From an uncultured Pelagibacteraceae bacterium (GTDB lineage Bacteria; Pseudomonadota; Alphaproteobacteria; Pelagibacterales; Pelagibacteraceae): a stretch of DNA of 64,000 nt. Below, in pieces: positions 43,662 to 53,089 of the stretch. The DNA is taken from positions 62,001 to 126,000 of the forward strand of contig CACIQQ010000001.1 of the NCBI GenBank assembly GCA_902588835.1, given 5' to 3'. The translations under genes were made by a program, and so were the position numbers. The notes under the pieces are model-generated. The model was not told the origin of the DNA and made no database searches. It saw only the letters and a list, made by a program, of their open reading frames with translations. Position 1 is the first letter of the stretch; each line of letters opens with the position of its first letter.

Positions 43662-44579
43662 CTAGTTATTTGTTAAATTCACAAAAACGTCCTCTAAATT
43701 TGGGTCTTCAGATTTAATATCTTTAATCACTATTCCTTGATTTTCTAATAACTTGATTATTTTTTGGATATTAAATTCTTGTTTATTATATTCTATCTTA
43801 AATTCTGAATCTGTATTGGTTAAAATATTAAAATCTTTATTGTTAATATCATCTAAAATTATTCTCTTATTAATTTCAAATTTAAGGGTTTTTGTTTGAA
43901 TCTTATTTAACATATTTTCGGTTGTGTCTAATGCTATAAGATTACCTTTATGAATTATACCTACTCTGTTGCACAATTCTTCAGCCTCTTGGAGATAGTG
44001 TGTAGTCAGAATAATTGTTACTCCAAGTTTTCTAAGAGATCTAATATTATCCCACAAATTTTTTCTCAGATCTACATCAACACCTGCGGTTGGTTCATCT
44101 AGTATAATTATAGGTGGTTTATGAACTAAAGCTTTTGCTATCAATAGTCTTCTTTTCATACCACCTGATAAATTTCTTGTATAACTATTTGATTTATCTT
44201 TTAAAGCGACTAGATCAAGTACGGTGTCTGTTATCCTATCTTTTTTTTTAACTCCAAATAAACCAGCTTGAAGATCCAATAGTTTTTTTGGAGTAAAGAA
44301 AGGGTCAACGTTTATTTCTTGAGGAACAATTCCTAGCGAAACTCTAACTTGGCGTGGATTCTTATCTAAATCAAATCCCCAGACTATTACTTCACCCGAG
44401 GTTTTATCTGTGACACCTGCAAGAATATTTATAAAAGTACTTTTTCCTGCTCCATTTGGACCAAGAAGTCCTAAAATTTCTCCTTCTTTCACCTCTAAGT
44501 TTAAATCTTTAAGTGCATGGATATTCTTTCGATAAATTTTATTTAATTTTTTAACAGAAAGTACGTTTTTTTTACTCAT
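43662..44579 (-). CDS. ABC transporter ATP-binding protein (YadG-like)
   Basis: Exporter-type ABC ATPase, 305 residues. Walker A is LLGPNGAGKSTFINIL (about 35-50), Q-loop is GIVPQEINVDPFFTP, signature is LSGGMKRRLLIAKAL, Walker B is PIIILDEPTAGVD and the switch His is TTHYLQEAEEL. The region QAGLFGVKKKDR resembles the YadG/NodI/DrrA group, which pairs with an ABC-2 permease. No permease gene is next to it in the window. A C-terminal extension of about 80 residues follows the ATPase core. Confidence 0.88.
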   Translation of the reverse strand: MSKKNVLSVKKLNKIYRKNIHALKDLNLEVKEGEILGLLGPNGAGKSTFINILAGVTDKTSGEVIVWGFDLDKNPRQVRVSLGIVPQEINVDPFFTPKKLLDLQAGLFGVKKKDRITDTVLDLVALKDKSNSYTRNLSGGMKRRLLIAKALVHKPPIIILDEPTAGVDVDLRKNLWDNIRSLRKLGVTIILTTHYLQEAEELCNRVGIIHKGNLIALDTTENMLNKIQTKTLKFEINKRIILDDINNKDFNILTNTDSEFKIEYNKQEFNIQKIIKLLENQGIVIKDIKSEDPNLEDVFVNLTNN

Positions 44580-44629
44580 TTAGATTTATAGGCTTATAAC
44601 ATTAAGGTAAATTAATAATAATTTAATAA

Positions 44630-47401
44630 ATGGCCGAATTAAATAAAAAAAAACATTTTTATCTTATTGATGGCTCTGGGTATATTTTTCGAGCATATTA
44701 TGCTCTTCCTCCTCTATCCAGAAAGTCAGATGGGTTACCAACAGGTGCTGTTGCGGGATTTTGTAATATGCTTTTTAAGTTGCTAGAGGATGCAAAATCA
44801 AAAGAAAATAAAGAGAAACCAACTCATTTCGTGGTTATTTTTGACTCTGCTAGAAAAAATTTTAGAAATGATATTTATGAAGACTATAAAGCGAACAGAT
44901 CAGACGCACCTGATGATTTAATACCTCAGTTTGAATATATTCGAAAATCTGTAGAGGCTTTTAATATTCCTGCTGTTGAAATGATTAACTATGAAGCCGA
45001 CGATTTAATTGCAACTTATTCAAAACAAATTACTAAACTTGGTTCTGATGTAACAATTGTTTCATCAGATAAAGATTTAATGCAGCTTCATGACAAAAAA
45101 GTAAGAATTTATGATCCTATGAAAAATAAATTTATCAAGAAAGAGGATGTAATCGCTAAATTTGGAGTTACTTCGGATAAGGTTATTGATGTTCAATCTT
45201 TAGCTGGTGATTCAAGTGATAACGTTCCAGGTGTTCCTGGTATTGGAGTAAAAACAGCAGCAGAATTAATAAATAAATTTGGAAGTTTAGAAGAACTTCT
45301 CAAAAATGCTGAAACAATAAAACAAAATAAAAGACGAGAAACAATTATCGAAAACAAAGATAAAGCTTTAATAAGCAAGAAACTAGTAACCTTAAAAAAT
45401 GATGTACCTGTCAAAAATAAATTAGATGATTTTTTATTAAAGGAAATTGATAAAAAAAAACTCTTCAATTTTTTAAGAGATATGGAGTTTAATAGATTGC
45501 TAAGTTCAGCGATTTCAACATATGGAGAAATTGATTTTGAAAATAAAAATAAAGAACAAGCGCAAAAGACAAAAGACAATCTCTCAAAATCAAACTATAA
45601 TTTGATAAAGAGCGAGGACGAATTAAAAAAATTAATACACAAAATAGAGGAAGTCGGAGAACTTGCTATTGATACAGAAACAAACTCTCTTAACCCGCAC
45701 CTTGCCAAATTAGTTGGTATATCTATATCTTTTAAAATAGGTGAGGCTTATTATGTTCCTTTAAATCATTCTGATGGGAAAAATTTGGATGAAAAAAATA
45801 TACTTAAAATTTTAAAGCCATTATTAGAAGATAAAACCATTAAAAAAATCGGTCAAAATATAAAATTTGATTACATAATTTTTTATCATAGAGGCATAGA
45901 AATGAAATTTTTGGAGGACACAATGTTGATGTCCTACGTTCTAGATGCCGGAAAAAATAAACATAATATGGATGAATTATCAAAAATACATTTAGATCAT
46001 CAAACAATATCTTATAAAGACTTAGTTGGAACTGGAAAAAAACAAATAACCTTTGATGATGTAGATATTGATCAAGCAAAAGACTATGCAGCCGAAGATG
46101 CTGATGTTACTTATAGGTTATACAAAAAATTTTTGAAAGATATCAAAGTAGAGAAATTAGTAAATATTTACGAGTCATTTGAAAAACCAATGATTGAAAT
46201 TTTGGCTAAAATGGAAATTAGCGGAATAAAATTAGACAAAGATTTCTTAATAAAGCTTTCAAAAAAATTTGAAAAAAAAATAGCTGAATTAGAAAAAGAC
46301 ATTTTCAAAATATCTAAAAAGAAATTTAAAATTGGTTCAACAAAACAGCTTGGTGAAATAATGTACAATGATTTAAAAATTTCAGCATTAAAAAAAACAA
46401 AAAAAGGAAGCTTTGCCACGAGTGCCAGTGTTTTGGAAGATCTGGCATTTAAAGGACATGAATTACCTAAGTTAGTCTTGGAATGGAGGCAAATTTCAAA
46501 GCTTCAAAATACATATTCAGACTCACTTCCAGAATTTATCAATCCTGTTTCAAAAAGAGTTCATACATCTTTTTTGTTGGCAGCTACAACAACTGGAAGG
46601 TTAGCATCAAGTGATCCAAATTTACAAAATATTCCAATTAAGTCTGAAGATGGAAAAGAAATAAGAAAAGCCTTTATTTCAGAAAAAGGAAATTCACTTT
46701 TATCTGCTGATTATAATCAAATTGAAATGAGAATACTTTCTGATTTAGCAGATGTGAAAGAATTAAAAAAAGCTTTTAATAATAATGAAGATATTCATTC
46801 TTTAACTGCAAGCCAAATTTTTAATGTAGAAATTAATAAAGTCACTAAAGAGATGAGGAGAAAAGCAAAGGCGATTAATTTTGGTATTATCTATGGTATT
46901 TCACAGTATGGACTAGCTAAACAAATTTCTGTTTCAACAGCTGATGCTGAAATTTTTCTAAAGGCGTATTTTAAAAAATTCCCTGAGATAAAAGACTACA
47001 TGTCGTCCACAATAAAACATTGTAGAAGAAGTGGATTTGTTAACAATATTTTTGGCAGAAAAACACACATTATAGGTATCAATGATAAAAATTTTAATAT
47101 TAGAAACTTTCAAGAAAGGGCAGCGATTAATGCACCAATACAAGGGTCAGCATCGGAATTAATGCGAATAGCGATGATAAGAATTTTTAATAAACTTAAT
47201 GATGATGCAAAATTTAAAACAAAATTATTATTGCAAATTCACGATGAACTAATATTTGAAATACCTAATAACGAACTAGATAGAATCAAAAAACTAATTA
47301 AAACAGAAATGACCAGTGTTAAATCAAGTGAGCATCACACTTTCTCTATACCTATTCTAGTAGATGTAAATATTGGGGATAATTGGGGTATGCTGCATTA
47401 A
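44630..47401 (+). CDS. polA: DNA polymerase I
   Basis: Repair and Okazaki-fragment polymerase, 923 residues with all three domains. The 5'-3' exonuclease (1 to about 290) has LIDGSGYIFRAYYALPP, NYEADDLIATY and SGDSSDNVPGVPGIG-like residues. The 3'-5' exonuclease keeps the metal ligands LAIDTETNSLNP (about 344). The polymerase has TTGRLASSDPNLQNIPIK, motif A LLSADYNQIEMRIL, motif B RRKAKAINFGIIYGIS and motif C LLLQIHDELIFE. So proofreading residues appear intact. It is divergent from the ABC ATPase gene. Confidence 0.97.
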   Translation: MAELNKKKHFYLIDGSGYIFRAYYALPPLSRKSDGLPTGAVAGFCNMLFKLLEDAKSKENKEKPTHFVVIFDSARKNFRNDIYEDYKANRSDAPDDLIPQFEYIRKSVEAFNIPAVEMINYEADDLIATYSKQITKLGSDVTIVSSDKDLMQLHDKKVRIYDPMKNKFIKKEDVIAKFGVTSDKVIDVQSLAGDSSDNVPGVPGIGVKTAAELINKFGSLEELLKNAETIKQNKRRETIIENKDKALISKKLVTLKNDVPVKNKLDDFLLKEIDKKKLFNFLRDMEFNRLLSSAISTYGEIDFENKNKEQAQKTKDNLSKSNYNLIKSEDELKKLIHKIEEVGELAIDTETNSLNPHLAKLVGISISFKIGEAYYVPLNHSDGKNLDEKNILKILKPLLEDKTIKKIGQNIKFDYIIFYHRGIEMKFLEDTMLMSYVLDAGKNKHNMDELSKIHLDHQTISYKDLVGTGKKQITFDDVDIDQAKDYAAEDADVTYRLYKKFLKDIKVEKLVNIYESFEKPMIEILAKMEISGIKLDKDFLIKLSKKFEKKIAELEKDIFKISKKKFKIGSTKQLGEIMYNDLKISALKKTKKGSFATSASVLEDLAFKGHELPKLVLEWRQISKLQNTYSDSLPEFINPVSKRVHTSFLLAATTTGRLASSDPNLQNIPIKSEDGKEIRKAFISEKGNSLLSADYNQIEMRILSDLADVKELKKAFNNNEDIHSLTASQIFNVEINKVTKEMRRKAKAINFGIIYGISQYGLAKQISVSTADAEIFLKAYFKKFPEIKDYMSSTIKHCRRSGFVNNIFGRKTHIIGINDKNFNIRNFQERAAINAPIQGSASELMRIAMIRIFNKLNDDAKFKTKLLLQIHDELIFEIPNNELDRIKKLIKTEMTSVKSSEHHTFSIPILVDVNIGDNWGMLH

Positions 47402-47416
47402 ATATTAGTGTATTGT

Positions 47417-47440
47417 CTAAATTGGGACAATTTAGTATTT
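47417..47440 (+). terminator. Weak terminator or operator between polA and chvI
   Basis: CTAAATT-GGGAC-AATTTAG (47417-47435) followed by TATTTTT gives a 7-bp A/T-rich hairpin that could end polA transcripts. A second, interleaved inverted repeat ATTGTC-N8-GACAAT covers the same bases, so an operator for the chvI-chvG genes is an alternative reading. Confidence 0.35.
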
Positions 47441-47452
47441 TTATATTAGGCT

Positions 47453-48151
47453 ATGACACAAACAATTGCACTAATAGATGATGACAGAAATATTCTTACC
47501 AGCTTAAGTATTGCCCTAGAAAAAGAAGGTTTTAAAGTCCAAACTTATTTAGATGGAGAGAGTGCACTTATAGGACTGACAAGAACACCTCCAGACTTAG
47601 CAATCGTTGATATTAAAATGCCTAAAATGGATGGTGAGGAGTTACTAAAAAAATTAAGAAAAAAAAGTTCATTACCAGTAATTTTTTTAACTTCAAAAGA
47701 TGAGGAAGTAGATGAACTTTTAGGTTTAAAGTTAGGAGCAGATGACTTTGTAAAAAAATCTGGTGGTTTTTCAATAAAAGTCTTAGTTGAGAGAATTAGG
47801 GTTCAACTTAGAAAGAAAAATATTAGTGTAGACGATAGTAAAAACATTATTACTCATGGCAAACTCAAATTAGATCCCTCACAACTTGAGTGTGAATGGG
47901 ACGGAAAACAGTTGCCAGATAAATTAACAACAACAGAATTTTTAATCGTTCAAGAACTTGCTAAAAGACCGGGGATAATTAAAGAAAGAGCGCAATTGAT
48001 GGATATTGCGTATAGAGAGGATACTGATATCGAAGATAGAACTATTGATAGTCACGTTAAAAGAATTAGAAAAAAATTTAAAAAAATTGATGCGAGTTTT
48101 TCTGCAATAGAAACAAGATATGGAAGTGGCTATAGGTGGAATGTTAATTAA
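47453..48151 (+). CDS. chvI: Two-component response regulator ChvI-like (OmpR family)
   Basis: DNA-binding response regulator of the ChvG-ChvI type, 232 residues. The receiver has [10 protein letters not shown], phospho-acceptor Asp53 in [11 protein letters not shown] and LGADDFVKK. The usual Lys-Pro pair after this region reads KKSGGFS here. The C-terminal winged helix includes [27 protein letters not shown] and [15 protein letters not shown]. It overlaps the kinase gene by one base (TAATG). In alphaproteobacteria this pair governs envelope and acid responses; the role here is inferred. Confidence 0.88.
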   Translation: MTQTIALIDDDRNILTSLSIALEKEGFKVQTYLDGESALIGLTRTPPDLAIVDIKMPKMDGEELLKKLRKKSSLPVIFLTSKDEEVDELLGLKLGADDFVKKSGGFSIKVLVERIRVQLRKKNISVDDSKNIITHGKLKLDPSQLECEWDGKQLPDKLTTTEFLIVQELAKRPGIIKERAQLMDIAYREDTDIEDRTIDSHVKRIRKKFKKIDASFSAIETRYGSGYRWNVN

Positions 48152-49689
48152 TGTTTACCTCACTCATAAAAAATCTCTCTATTCTTAAAAAATTTTTATT
48201 CATCAATCTTTTAATTTTTATATTTATTGGTACATTAACCATAATCTACCTCAATTATGTTCAACCAAACTTAATTAAAAAAAAAACATCTCTCCAAATC
48301 GAAGTAATAAATAATACAATTAATAATCTTAATAGACTAAATATTGAATTTGAAAAAAATGAGGTAAAAAAATTTTTATTGTCGACAAGATTTTTATTTC
48401 AAAATCTTGATAGGGTTATTTTTTTTAATAAGTCATTCGAGATTTTAGCAGACACAGATACACTCGATCTTGACCCAAGATCCTTTTCATCAAGAATTGA
48501 AATAGTTGAATTTGATTTACAAAATAACCAAGATAAAGAAAAATCTACAGATGAATTAATTAATTCAGAAAAAAAGAGTGAATTTGAAGAAACACTTCAG
48601 GAATATTCAATATCCGATGATTATGGTAAGCCTGTTACTTTTACAAATGAAACTTATAATAAATTTAAATTATCAACTATAAAGAATGTTTTGATTGATG
48701 ATGAAAATGTCGGGTATATTTTGATATCTCAAAACGCCAATGATGTTAAAACAGCAATCAATGAAAGAAAAACTTTTGTTATTCGAACGGCAATATTAAT
48801 TGCAGTTGTAATCTTTATTTTTTCATTAGTGTTGAATAGATATTTTTTAAAACCAATTAGAAATCTTGTTAATTACACTGAAAATATAAAAGAAAAGAGT
48901 AAAAAGAAAATAGATATTAAAAGTTTAATAAAACGAAATGATGAACTGGGAACTTTGTCATTATCTCTAGATGAAATGACAAATGAATTACAAAAACGAG
49001 TAAACACAGCTGAAAACTTCTCCACAGATTTAGTTCATGAAATTAGAAATCCTTTAGCTTCACTTAAAAGTGCATCTGAATTATTGGAAGTTACTAACAG
49101 CAACTCTGAAAAGGAAAAATTAACAAAAATTTTGACTCACGATGTAGAGAGAATTGAAAGATTAATAACTGATTATTCTCAAATGCTTAAAGATGAAGTC
49201 GCGATCACAAGGGAAAGCATGAAAATTTTAGACTTAAAAAAAATCGCTGACTCAGTTGTCGATGACTTTAACGCTATATACAATACAAAACGGGGTATTA
49301 ATATAGATTTACAGTTTAAAAATTCTGGCGAAAAATTTAATGTTAAAGGTATTGAAAATAGGATTGAACAAGTCTTAGCAAACCTCCTTGAAAATTCCAT
49401 TTCATTTAGCAAAGATAATCAAAATATCGTAGTCAAACTATCACAGAAAAAAGACGGAAAAATTTCTCTTAGTGTAATTGATGAAGGAATTGGGTTTAAA
49501 GAAAAAAATACAGATAAGATTTTTAAAAGATTTTATAGCAACAGACCAGATAAATTTGGTGAACACTCTGGATTAGGATTGAATATTGTTAAAAATCTAG
49601 TTGATCTTCATGGAGGTCAAGTAATCGCATCTAATAATGTTAATAAAAAGGGAGCAAAAGTAGAAATTATTTTTCCAAAATTAAATTGA
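48151..49689 (+). CDS. chvG: Sensor histidine kinase ChvG-like
   Basis: Membrane histidine kinase, 512 residues. TM1 is at about 14-36 and TM2 at about 210-230, enclosing a sensor region of about 170 residues that is acidic in its middle. A HAMP region follows (LKPIRNLVNYTENIKEKSKKK), then HisKA with phospho-His296 in DLVHEIRNPLASLKSASELL, N box NLLENSISFSKDN, G1 VIDEGIGF and G2 HSGLGLNIVKNLVDLHGG. It forms an operon with chvI. The usual next genes hprK and PTS EIIA/HPr are absent; ahcY follows. Confidence 0.88.
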   Translation: MFTSLIKNLSILKKFLFINLLIFIFIGTLTIIYLNYVQPNLIKKKTSLQIEVINNTINNLNRLNIEFEKNEVKKFLLSTRFLFQNLDRVIFFNKSFEILADTDTLDLDPRSFSSRIEIVEFDLQNNQDKEKSTDELINSEKKSEFEETLQEYSISDDYGKPVTFTNETYNKFKLSTIKNVLIDDENVGYILISQNANDVKTAINERKTFVIRTAILIAVVIFIFSLVLNRYFLKPIRNLVNYTENIKEKSKKKIDIKSLIKRNDELGTLSLSLDEMTNELQKRVNTAENFSTDLVHEIRNPLASLKSASELLEVTNSNSEKEKLTKILTHDVERIERLITDYSQMLKDEVAITRESMKILDLKKIADSVVDDFNAIYNTKRGINIDLQFKNSGEKFNVKGIENRIEQVLANLLENSISFSKDNQNIVVKLSQKKDGKISLSVIDEGIGFKEKNTDKIFKRFYSNRPDKFGEHSGLGLNIVKNLVDLHGGQVIASNNVNKKGAKVEIIFPKLN

Positions 49690-49731
49690 TATATTGAATA
49701 AATTATCCTTTAATGTAAAAGATTTGCAAAA

Positions 49732-51018
49732 ATGAGTGATTATAAAGTAAAAGATATCAAGCTAGCTGAGTTCGGTAGAAAAGAAATTTCTCTTGCCGAA
49801 ACAGAAATGCCTGGACTTATGGCATTAAGAAAAGAATATAAAGGAAAGTTTCCTTTAAAAGGTGCTAAAATTTTAGGCTGCCTGCACATGACAATTCAAA
49901 CTGCTGTGCTCATTGAGACATTAGTAGCTCTCGGCGCAGAGTGTAGATGGTCATCATGCAATATTTTCTCAACGCAAGATCATGCGGCTGCAGCGATAGC
50001 AAAAGCTGGAATACCCGTGTTTGCTTGGAAAGGTGAAACAGAAGAAGAGTATTGGTGGTGTGTGAAACAAACAATCGAGGGTAAAAAAGACTGGAAGCCA
50101 AATATGATTTTAGATGATGGTGGAGACTTAACTGCTCTAATGCATAAAGATTATAAACATTTAATGAAAGATATTAAGGGGTTGTCAGAGGAGACAACAA
50201 CAGGTGTTTTAGCATTGAAAAAGATGGAGAGTGAAGGAACATTATTAGTGCCAGCAATAAACGTTAATGACTCAGTGACAAAATCAAAATTTGACAATTT
50301 ATATGGATGTAGGGAAAGTTTAGTCGATGGAATCAAAAGAGCAACAGATGTGATGATGTCAGGCAAAGTGGCAATCGTTGCAGGATTTGGTGACGTAGGC
50401 AAAGGCAGTGCAGCATCATTGAGGCAATCTGGAGCAAGAGTTATGATTACTGAAACTGATCCAATATGTGCCTTGCAGGCAGCGATGGAAGGTTATGAAG
50501 TAGTCTTAATGGATGAAATGATTAAAGAGGCTGACATAGTGGTAACTGCGACTGGCAACAAAGATATTATAACAGCAGATCATATGAGAGATATGAAGGA
50601 TAGAGCGATACTATGTAATATTGGACACTTTGATAATGAAATCCAAGTTGAGGCATTAAAAAATTATAAGTGGGATGAAATTAAACCCCAAGTGCACGAA
50701 ATAGAATTACCAAGCAAAAAAAGAATTATTCTTTTAGCTGAAGGTAGACTTGTTAATCTTGGATGTGCAACAGGGCACCCAAGTTTTGTAATGAGCGCAT
50801 CTTTTACAAATCAAGTCACTGCTCAAATAGAACTTTGGAATAATTCATCTAAATATGAAAAAAAGGTTTATGTTTTACCAAAACATCTTGATGAAAAAGT
50901 AGCCATGTTACACTTAGATAAAGTGGGTGCAAAATTAACAAAACTATCAAAAGAACAAGCTGATTATATTAGCGTAAAACAAGAAGGGCCATATAAGCCA
51001 GATGCTTACCGCTACTAA
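49732..51018 (+). CDS. ahcY: Adenosylhomocysteinase
   Basis: NAD-containing enzyme that hydrolyses S-adenosylhomocysteine to adenosine and homocysteine, closing the SAM cycle. Conserved parts are [45 protein letters not shown], the NAD loop [15 protein letters not shown] (about 216) and the C-terminal KPDAYRY. At 428 residues it is full length. I see no SAH riboswitch in the 42 bases upstream. It overlaps tsaE by 17 bases. Confidence 0.97.
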   Translation: MSDYKVKDIKLAEFGRKEISLAETEMPGLMALRKEYKGKFPLKGAKILGCLHMTIQTAVLIETLVALGAECRWSSCNIFSTQDHAAAAIAKAGIPVFAWKGETEEEYWWCVKQTIEGKKDWKPNMILDDGGDLTALMHKDYKHLMKDIKGLSEETTTGVLALKKMESEGTLLVPAINVNDSVTKSKFDNLYGCRESLVDGIKRATDVMMSGKVAIVAGFGDVGKGSAASLRQSGARVMITETDPICALQAAMEGYEVVLMDEMIKEADIVVTATGNKDIITADHMRDMKDRAILCNIGHFDNEIQVEALKNYKWDEIKPQVHEIELPSKKRIILLAEGRLVNLGCATGHPSFVMSASFTNQVTAQIELWNNSSKYEKKVYVLPKHLDEKVAMLHLDKVGAKLTKLSKEQADYISVKQEGPYKPDAYRY

Positions 51019-51466
51019 TCGTAGCAATATAAAAATTTCAAAAGAAATTGAGTTAAAAAGATTTTCTGAGAAAACTTCTAGATTTGTAAAAAAATTTAAT
51101 ACAATTTTTTTATACGGTGAAATTGGAGTTGGGAAAACTACATTTGCTAAATATTTGATCAATAACCTGCAAAAAAAGGAAAAAACAAAGATTTCAGAAA
51201 TACCAAGCCCAACATTCAATTTAGTTTACGAGTACAAAATTAAAAAATTTAGAATTCAGCATTTTGATTTGTATAGGTTAAAAAATAAAAAAGAATGTCT
51301 AAATATTGGTCTTTTTGAAGATGATAATGTGATTTCAATAATTGAATGGCCAGAAAAAGCACATTTTAAACCCAAAAAAAGGATAGAAATTTATTTTAAG
51401 TATTTTGATAACTATAATTCAAGATTATTAAAAATTAAATTTTTTGGAAAAAATGAGGTTAAATAA
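51002..51466 (+). CDS. tsaE: tRNA threonylcarbamoyladenosine biosynthesis ATPase TsaE
   Basis: P-loop ATPase working with TsaB and TsaD to make t6A37 in ANN-decoding tRNAs. Walker A is [17 protein letters not shown] (about 38-54), then [11 protein letters not shown] and [12 protein letters not shown], and the late IIEWPEKA. At 154 residues it is normal. It begins inside the end of ahcY and overlaps amgK by 23 bases. Confidence 0.93.
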   Translation: MLTATNRSNIKISKEIELKRFSEKTSRFVKKFNTIFLYGEIGVGKTTFAKYLINNLQKKEKTKISEIPSPTFNLVYEYKIKKFRIQHFDLYRLKNKKECLNIGLFEDDNVISIIEWPEKAHFKPKKRIEIYFKYFDNYNSRLLKIKFFGKNEVK

Positions 51467-52382
51467 CAAAAAAGTAATAAAATTAGAAGGGGATGCTTCA
51501 GAAAGAAAATTCTATAGATCAAAAGATTCTATAATAATTTTTTCAAAAAAAAATAAAAAAAAAAATTTATTAATCTATGATGCAATAAATAGAATACTAA
51601 ATTCAGGGGGTATTTGTGCTCCTAGATTATTAAAAAACAATTACAAAAAAAATTTAATAGAGGTAAATGATTTGGGAGATGTTACTTTGCTCAAACTTCT
51701 TAAAAATAGAAAAAACAAAAAAAAAATTTTTATTAAAGTATTAGATTTATTATTTAAAGTTCAAAAAATAAAAAAATTTTATAATAAAGATTTTACAGGT
51801 AGAAAATACAAAATGGTAAGATATTCAAAAGATAAACTTTTAAAAGAGGCTTATTTGTTTAATGAATGGTATCTTCCTCGAAAATTTAGCAAGAAAAAAT
51901 TAAATCAATTTAAAAAAAAATTTAAGAACATTTTTTTAAGATTATCAAAGGCAATTAAATTACCTGATAATGTTTTTGTGCATAGAGACTTCCATGTTTC
52001 AAATATAATGCTTAAACAAAAAAAATTTCATTTAATAGATAGTCAAGATGCAGTTATTGGAAATCCAGCTTATGATCTTGCTTCATTAATTGATGACGTC
52101 AGACTTAAAACATCAAATAAATTAAAAGAAGAAATGTTTGACCATTTTACAAAAAAATACTCAAATAGAGATCTTAAAAAATTTGAAAATGACTTCTTAA
52201 TTTTATCAGTACTAAGAAATTTTAAGATTCTTGGAATTTTTTCAAGACTTGAAAAAAGAGATTATAAAAACAAATATCTTAAATACATACCTTATACATG
52301 GAGTCTTATTAAATTAAGAACTAAAAATGGTAAAGTATTTGATGAGTTAAGGTTTATTTTAAATAATAATAAATTTATATAA
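51444..52382 (+). CDS. amgK: Sugar kinase of the AmgK type (MurNAc/GlcNAc anomeric kinase)
   Basis: Aminoglycoside-phosphotransferase-fold kinase, 312 residues. Seen are the N-terminal KLEGDASERKFYR, the catalytic loop VFVHRDFHVSNIMLKQ (about 176) and the metal motif HLIDSQDAVIGNPAYDLASLIDD. In Pseudomonas AmgK phosphorylates MurNAc at C1 and MurU then makes UDP-MurNAc. The adjacent murU gene, 11 bases downstream, supports that role. A second ATG three codons in (51453) is an alternative start. The gene has an 11-A run near codon 35, yet the frame stays open. Confidence 0.85.
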   Translation: MEKMRLNNKKVIKLEGDASERKFYRSKDSIIIFSKKNKKKNLLIYDAINRILNSGGICAPRLLKNNYKKNLIEVNDLGDVTLLKLLKNRKNKKKIFIKVLDLLFKVQKIKKFYNKDFTGRKYKMVRYSKDKLLKEAYLFNEWYLPRKFSKKKLNQFKKKFKNIFLRLSKAIKLPDNVFVHRDFHVSNIMLKQKKFHLIDSQDAVIGNPAYDLASLIDDVRLKTSNKLKEEMFDHFTKKYSNRDLKKFENDFLILSVLRNFKILGIFSRLEKRDYKNKYLKYIPYTWSLIKLRTKNGKVFDELRFILNNNKFI

Positions 52383-52393
52383 AATTTAATTGT

Positions 52394-53089
52394 ATGAAAA
52401 AAGTTGAGGTTGCGGTGATATTAGGTGCTGGCTTTGGAAAAAGATTAACTCCAATTACAAACGAAATTCCAAAACCTCTTGTTGAAATTGGAAATGAAAC
52501 TATACTAGAAAAGACTATTAAACTTGTAAAAAAATTAAATCTCAAAAAAATTCTGATAAATGCTCATTACAAACGAGACCAGCTTAAAAATTTTATTGAA
52601 AAAAAAAACTTTGATATTGATATAGAATTATTCGAGGAAGTCCCTGAAATTCTCAATACTGGTGGAGGCATTTTAAATATGATCATGGAAAACAAAAATG
52701 AATATTTTTTAACTTTAAATCCAGATACTTTATGGAACGAAAATTATATTGATGAAATCTTACAAATGGAAAATCAGTTTTTTAACTCAAATTCAAAAAA
52801 TATTTTATTAGTGGTAAATAAGGATAAAAGCTTTGATCAAAATTTGATAGGAGACTTTAATCTTGAAGCGGACAAGCTTAACAAAACTAAGCCCTTAAAT
52901 TTTATTTACACGGGATGTCAGATACTAGAAAAGAAAATATTTAAAAAATTTAATAATAAATCTTTCCCAATGTCGGAGGTGTGGAATGATTTATTATCAA
53001 GAAATGAATTGATGGGTTTTGAAAGTAAAGTGAACTTTAAACATGTCACTAATTATGATATTTATAATAAACTTCTAAAAAGCAACTAA
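52394..53089 (+). CDS. murU: Nucleotidyltransferase of the MurU type
   Basis: Sugar-1-phosphate nucleotidyltransferase, 231 residues. The N-terminal signature is AVILGAGFGKRLTPITNEIPKPLVEIGNETILEKTI, followed by ILINAHYKRDQLKNFI, EVPEILNTGGGILN and the metal Asp in LTLNPDTLW. The length and order match MurU (MurNAc-1-P uridylyltransferase) of the cell-wall recycling shunt that bypasses de novo UDP-MurNAc synthesis. Substrate is inferred from the pairing with amgK. The 3' end overlaps gpmA by 15 bases. Confidence 0.85.
   Translation: MKKVEVAVILGAGFGKRLTPITNEIPKPLVEIGNETILEKTIKLVKKLNLKKILINAHYKRDQLKNFIEKKNFDIDIELFEEVPEILNTGGGILNMIMENKNEYFLTLNPDTLWNENYIDEILQMENQFFNSNSKNILLVVNKDKSFDQNLIGDFNLEADKLNKTKPLNFIYTGCQILEKKIFKKFNNKSFPMSEVWNDLLSRNELMGFESKVNFKHVTNYDIYNKLLKSN

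Noticed and set aside
49690-49731. SAH riboswitch before ahcY
   Set aside because: The gap is only 42 bases, A/T-rich, with no GC-rich stems or conserved SAH-aptamer pattern.
51540-51572. 11-A run in amgK as a frameshift or programmed slippage site
   Set aside because: The frame is open through the run and the kinase motifs on both sides are in the same frame. Long A runs are frequent in this genome.
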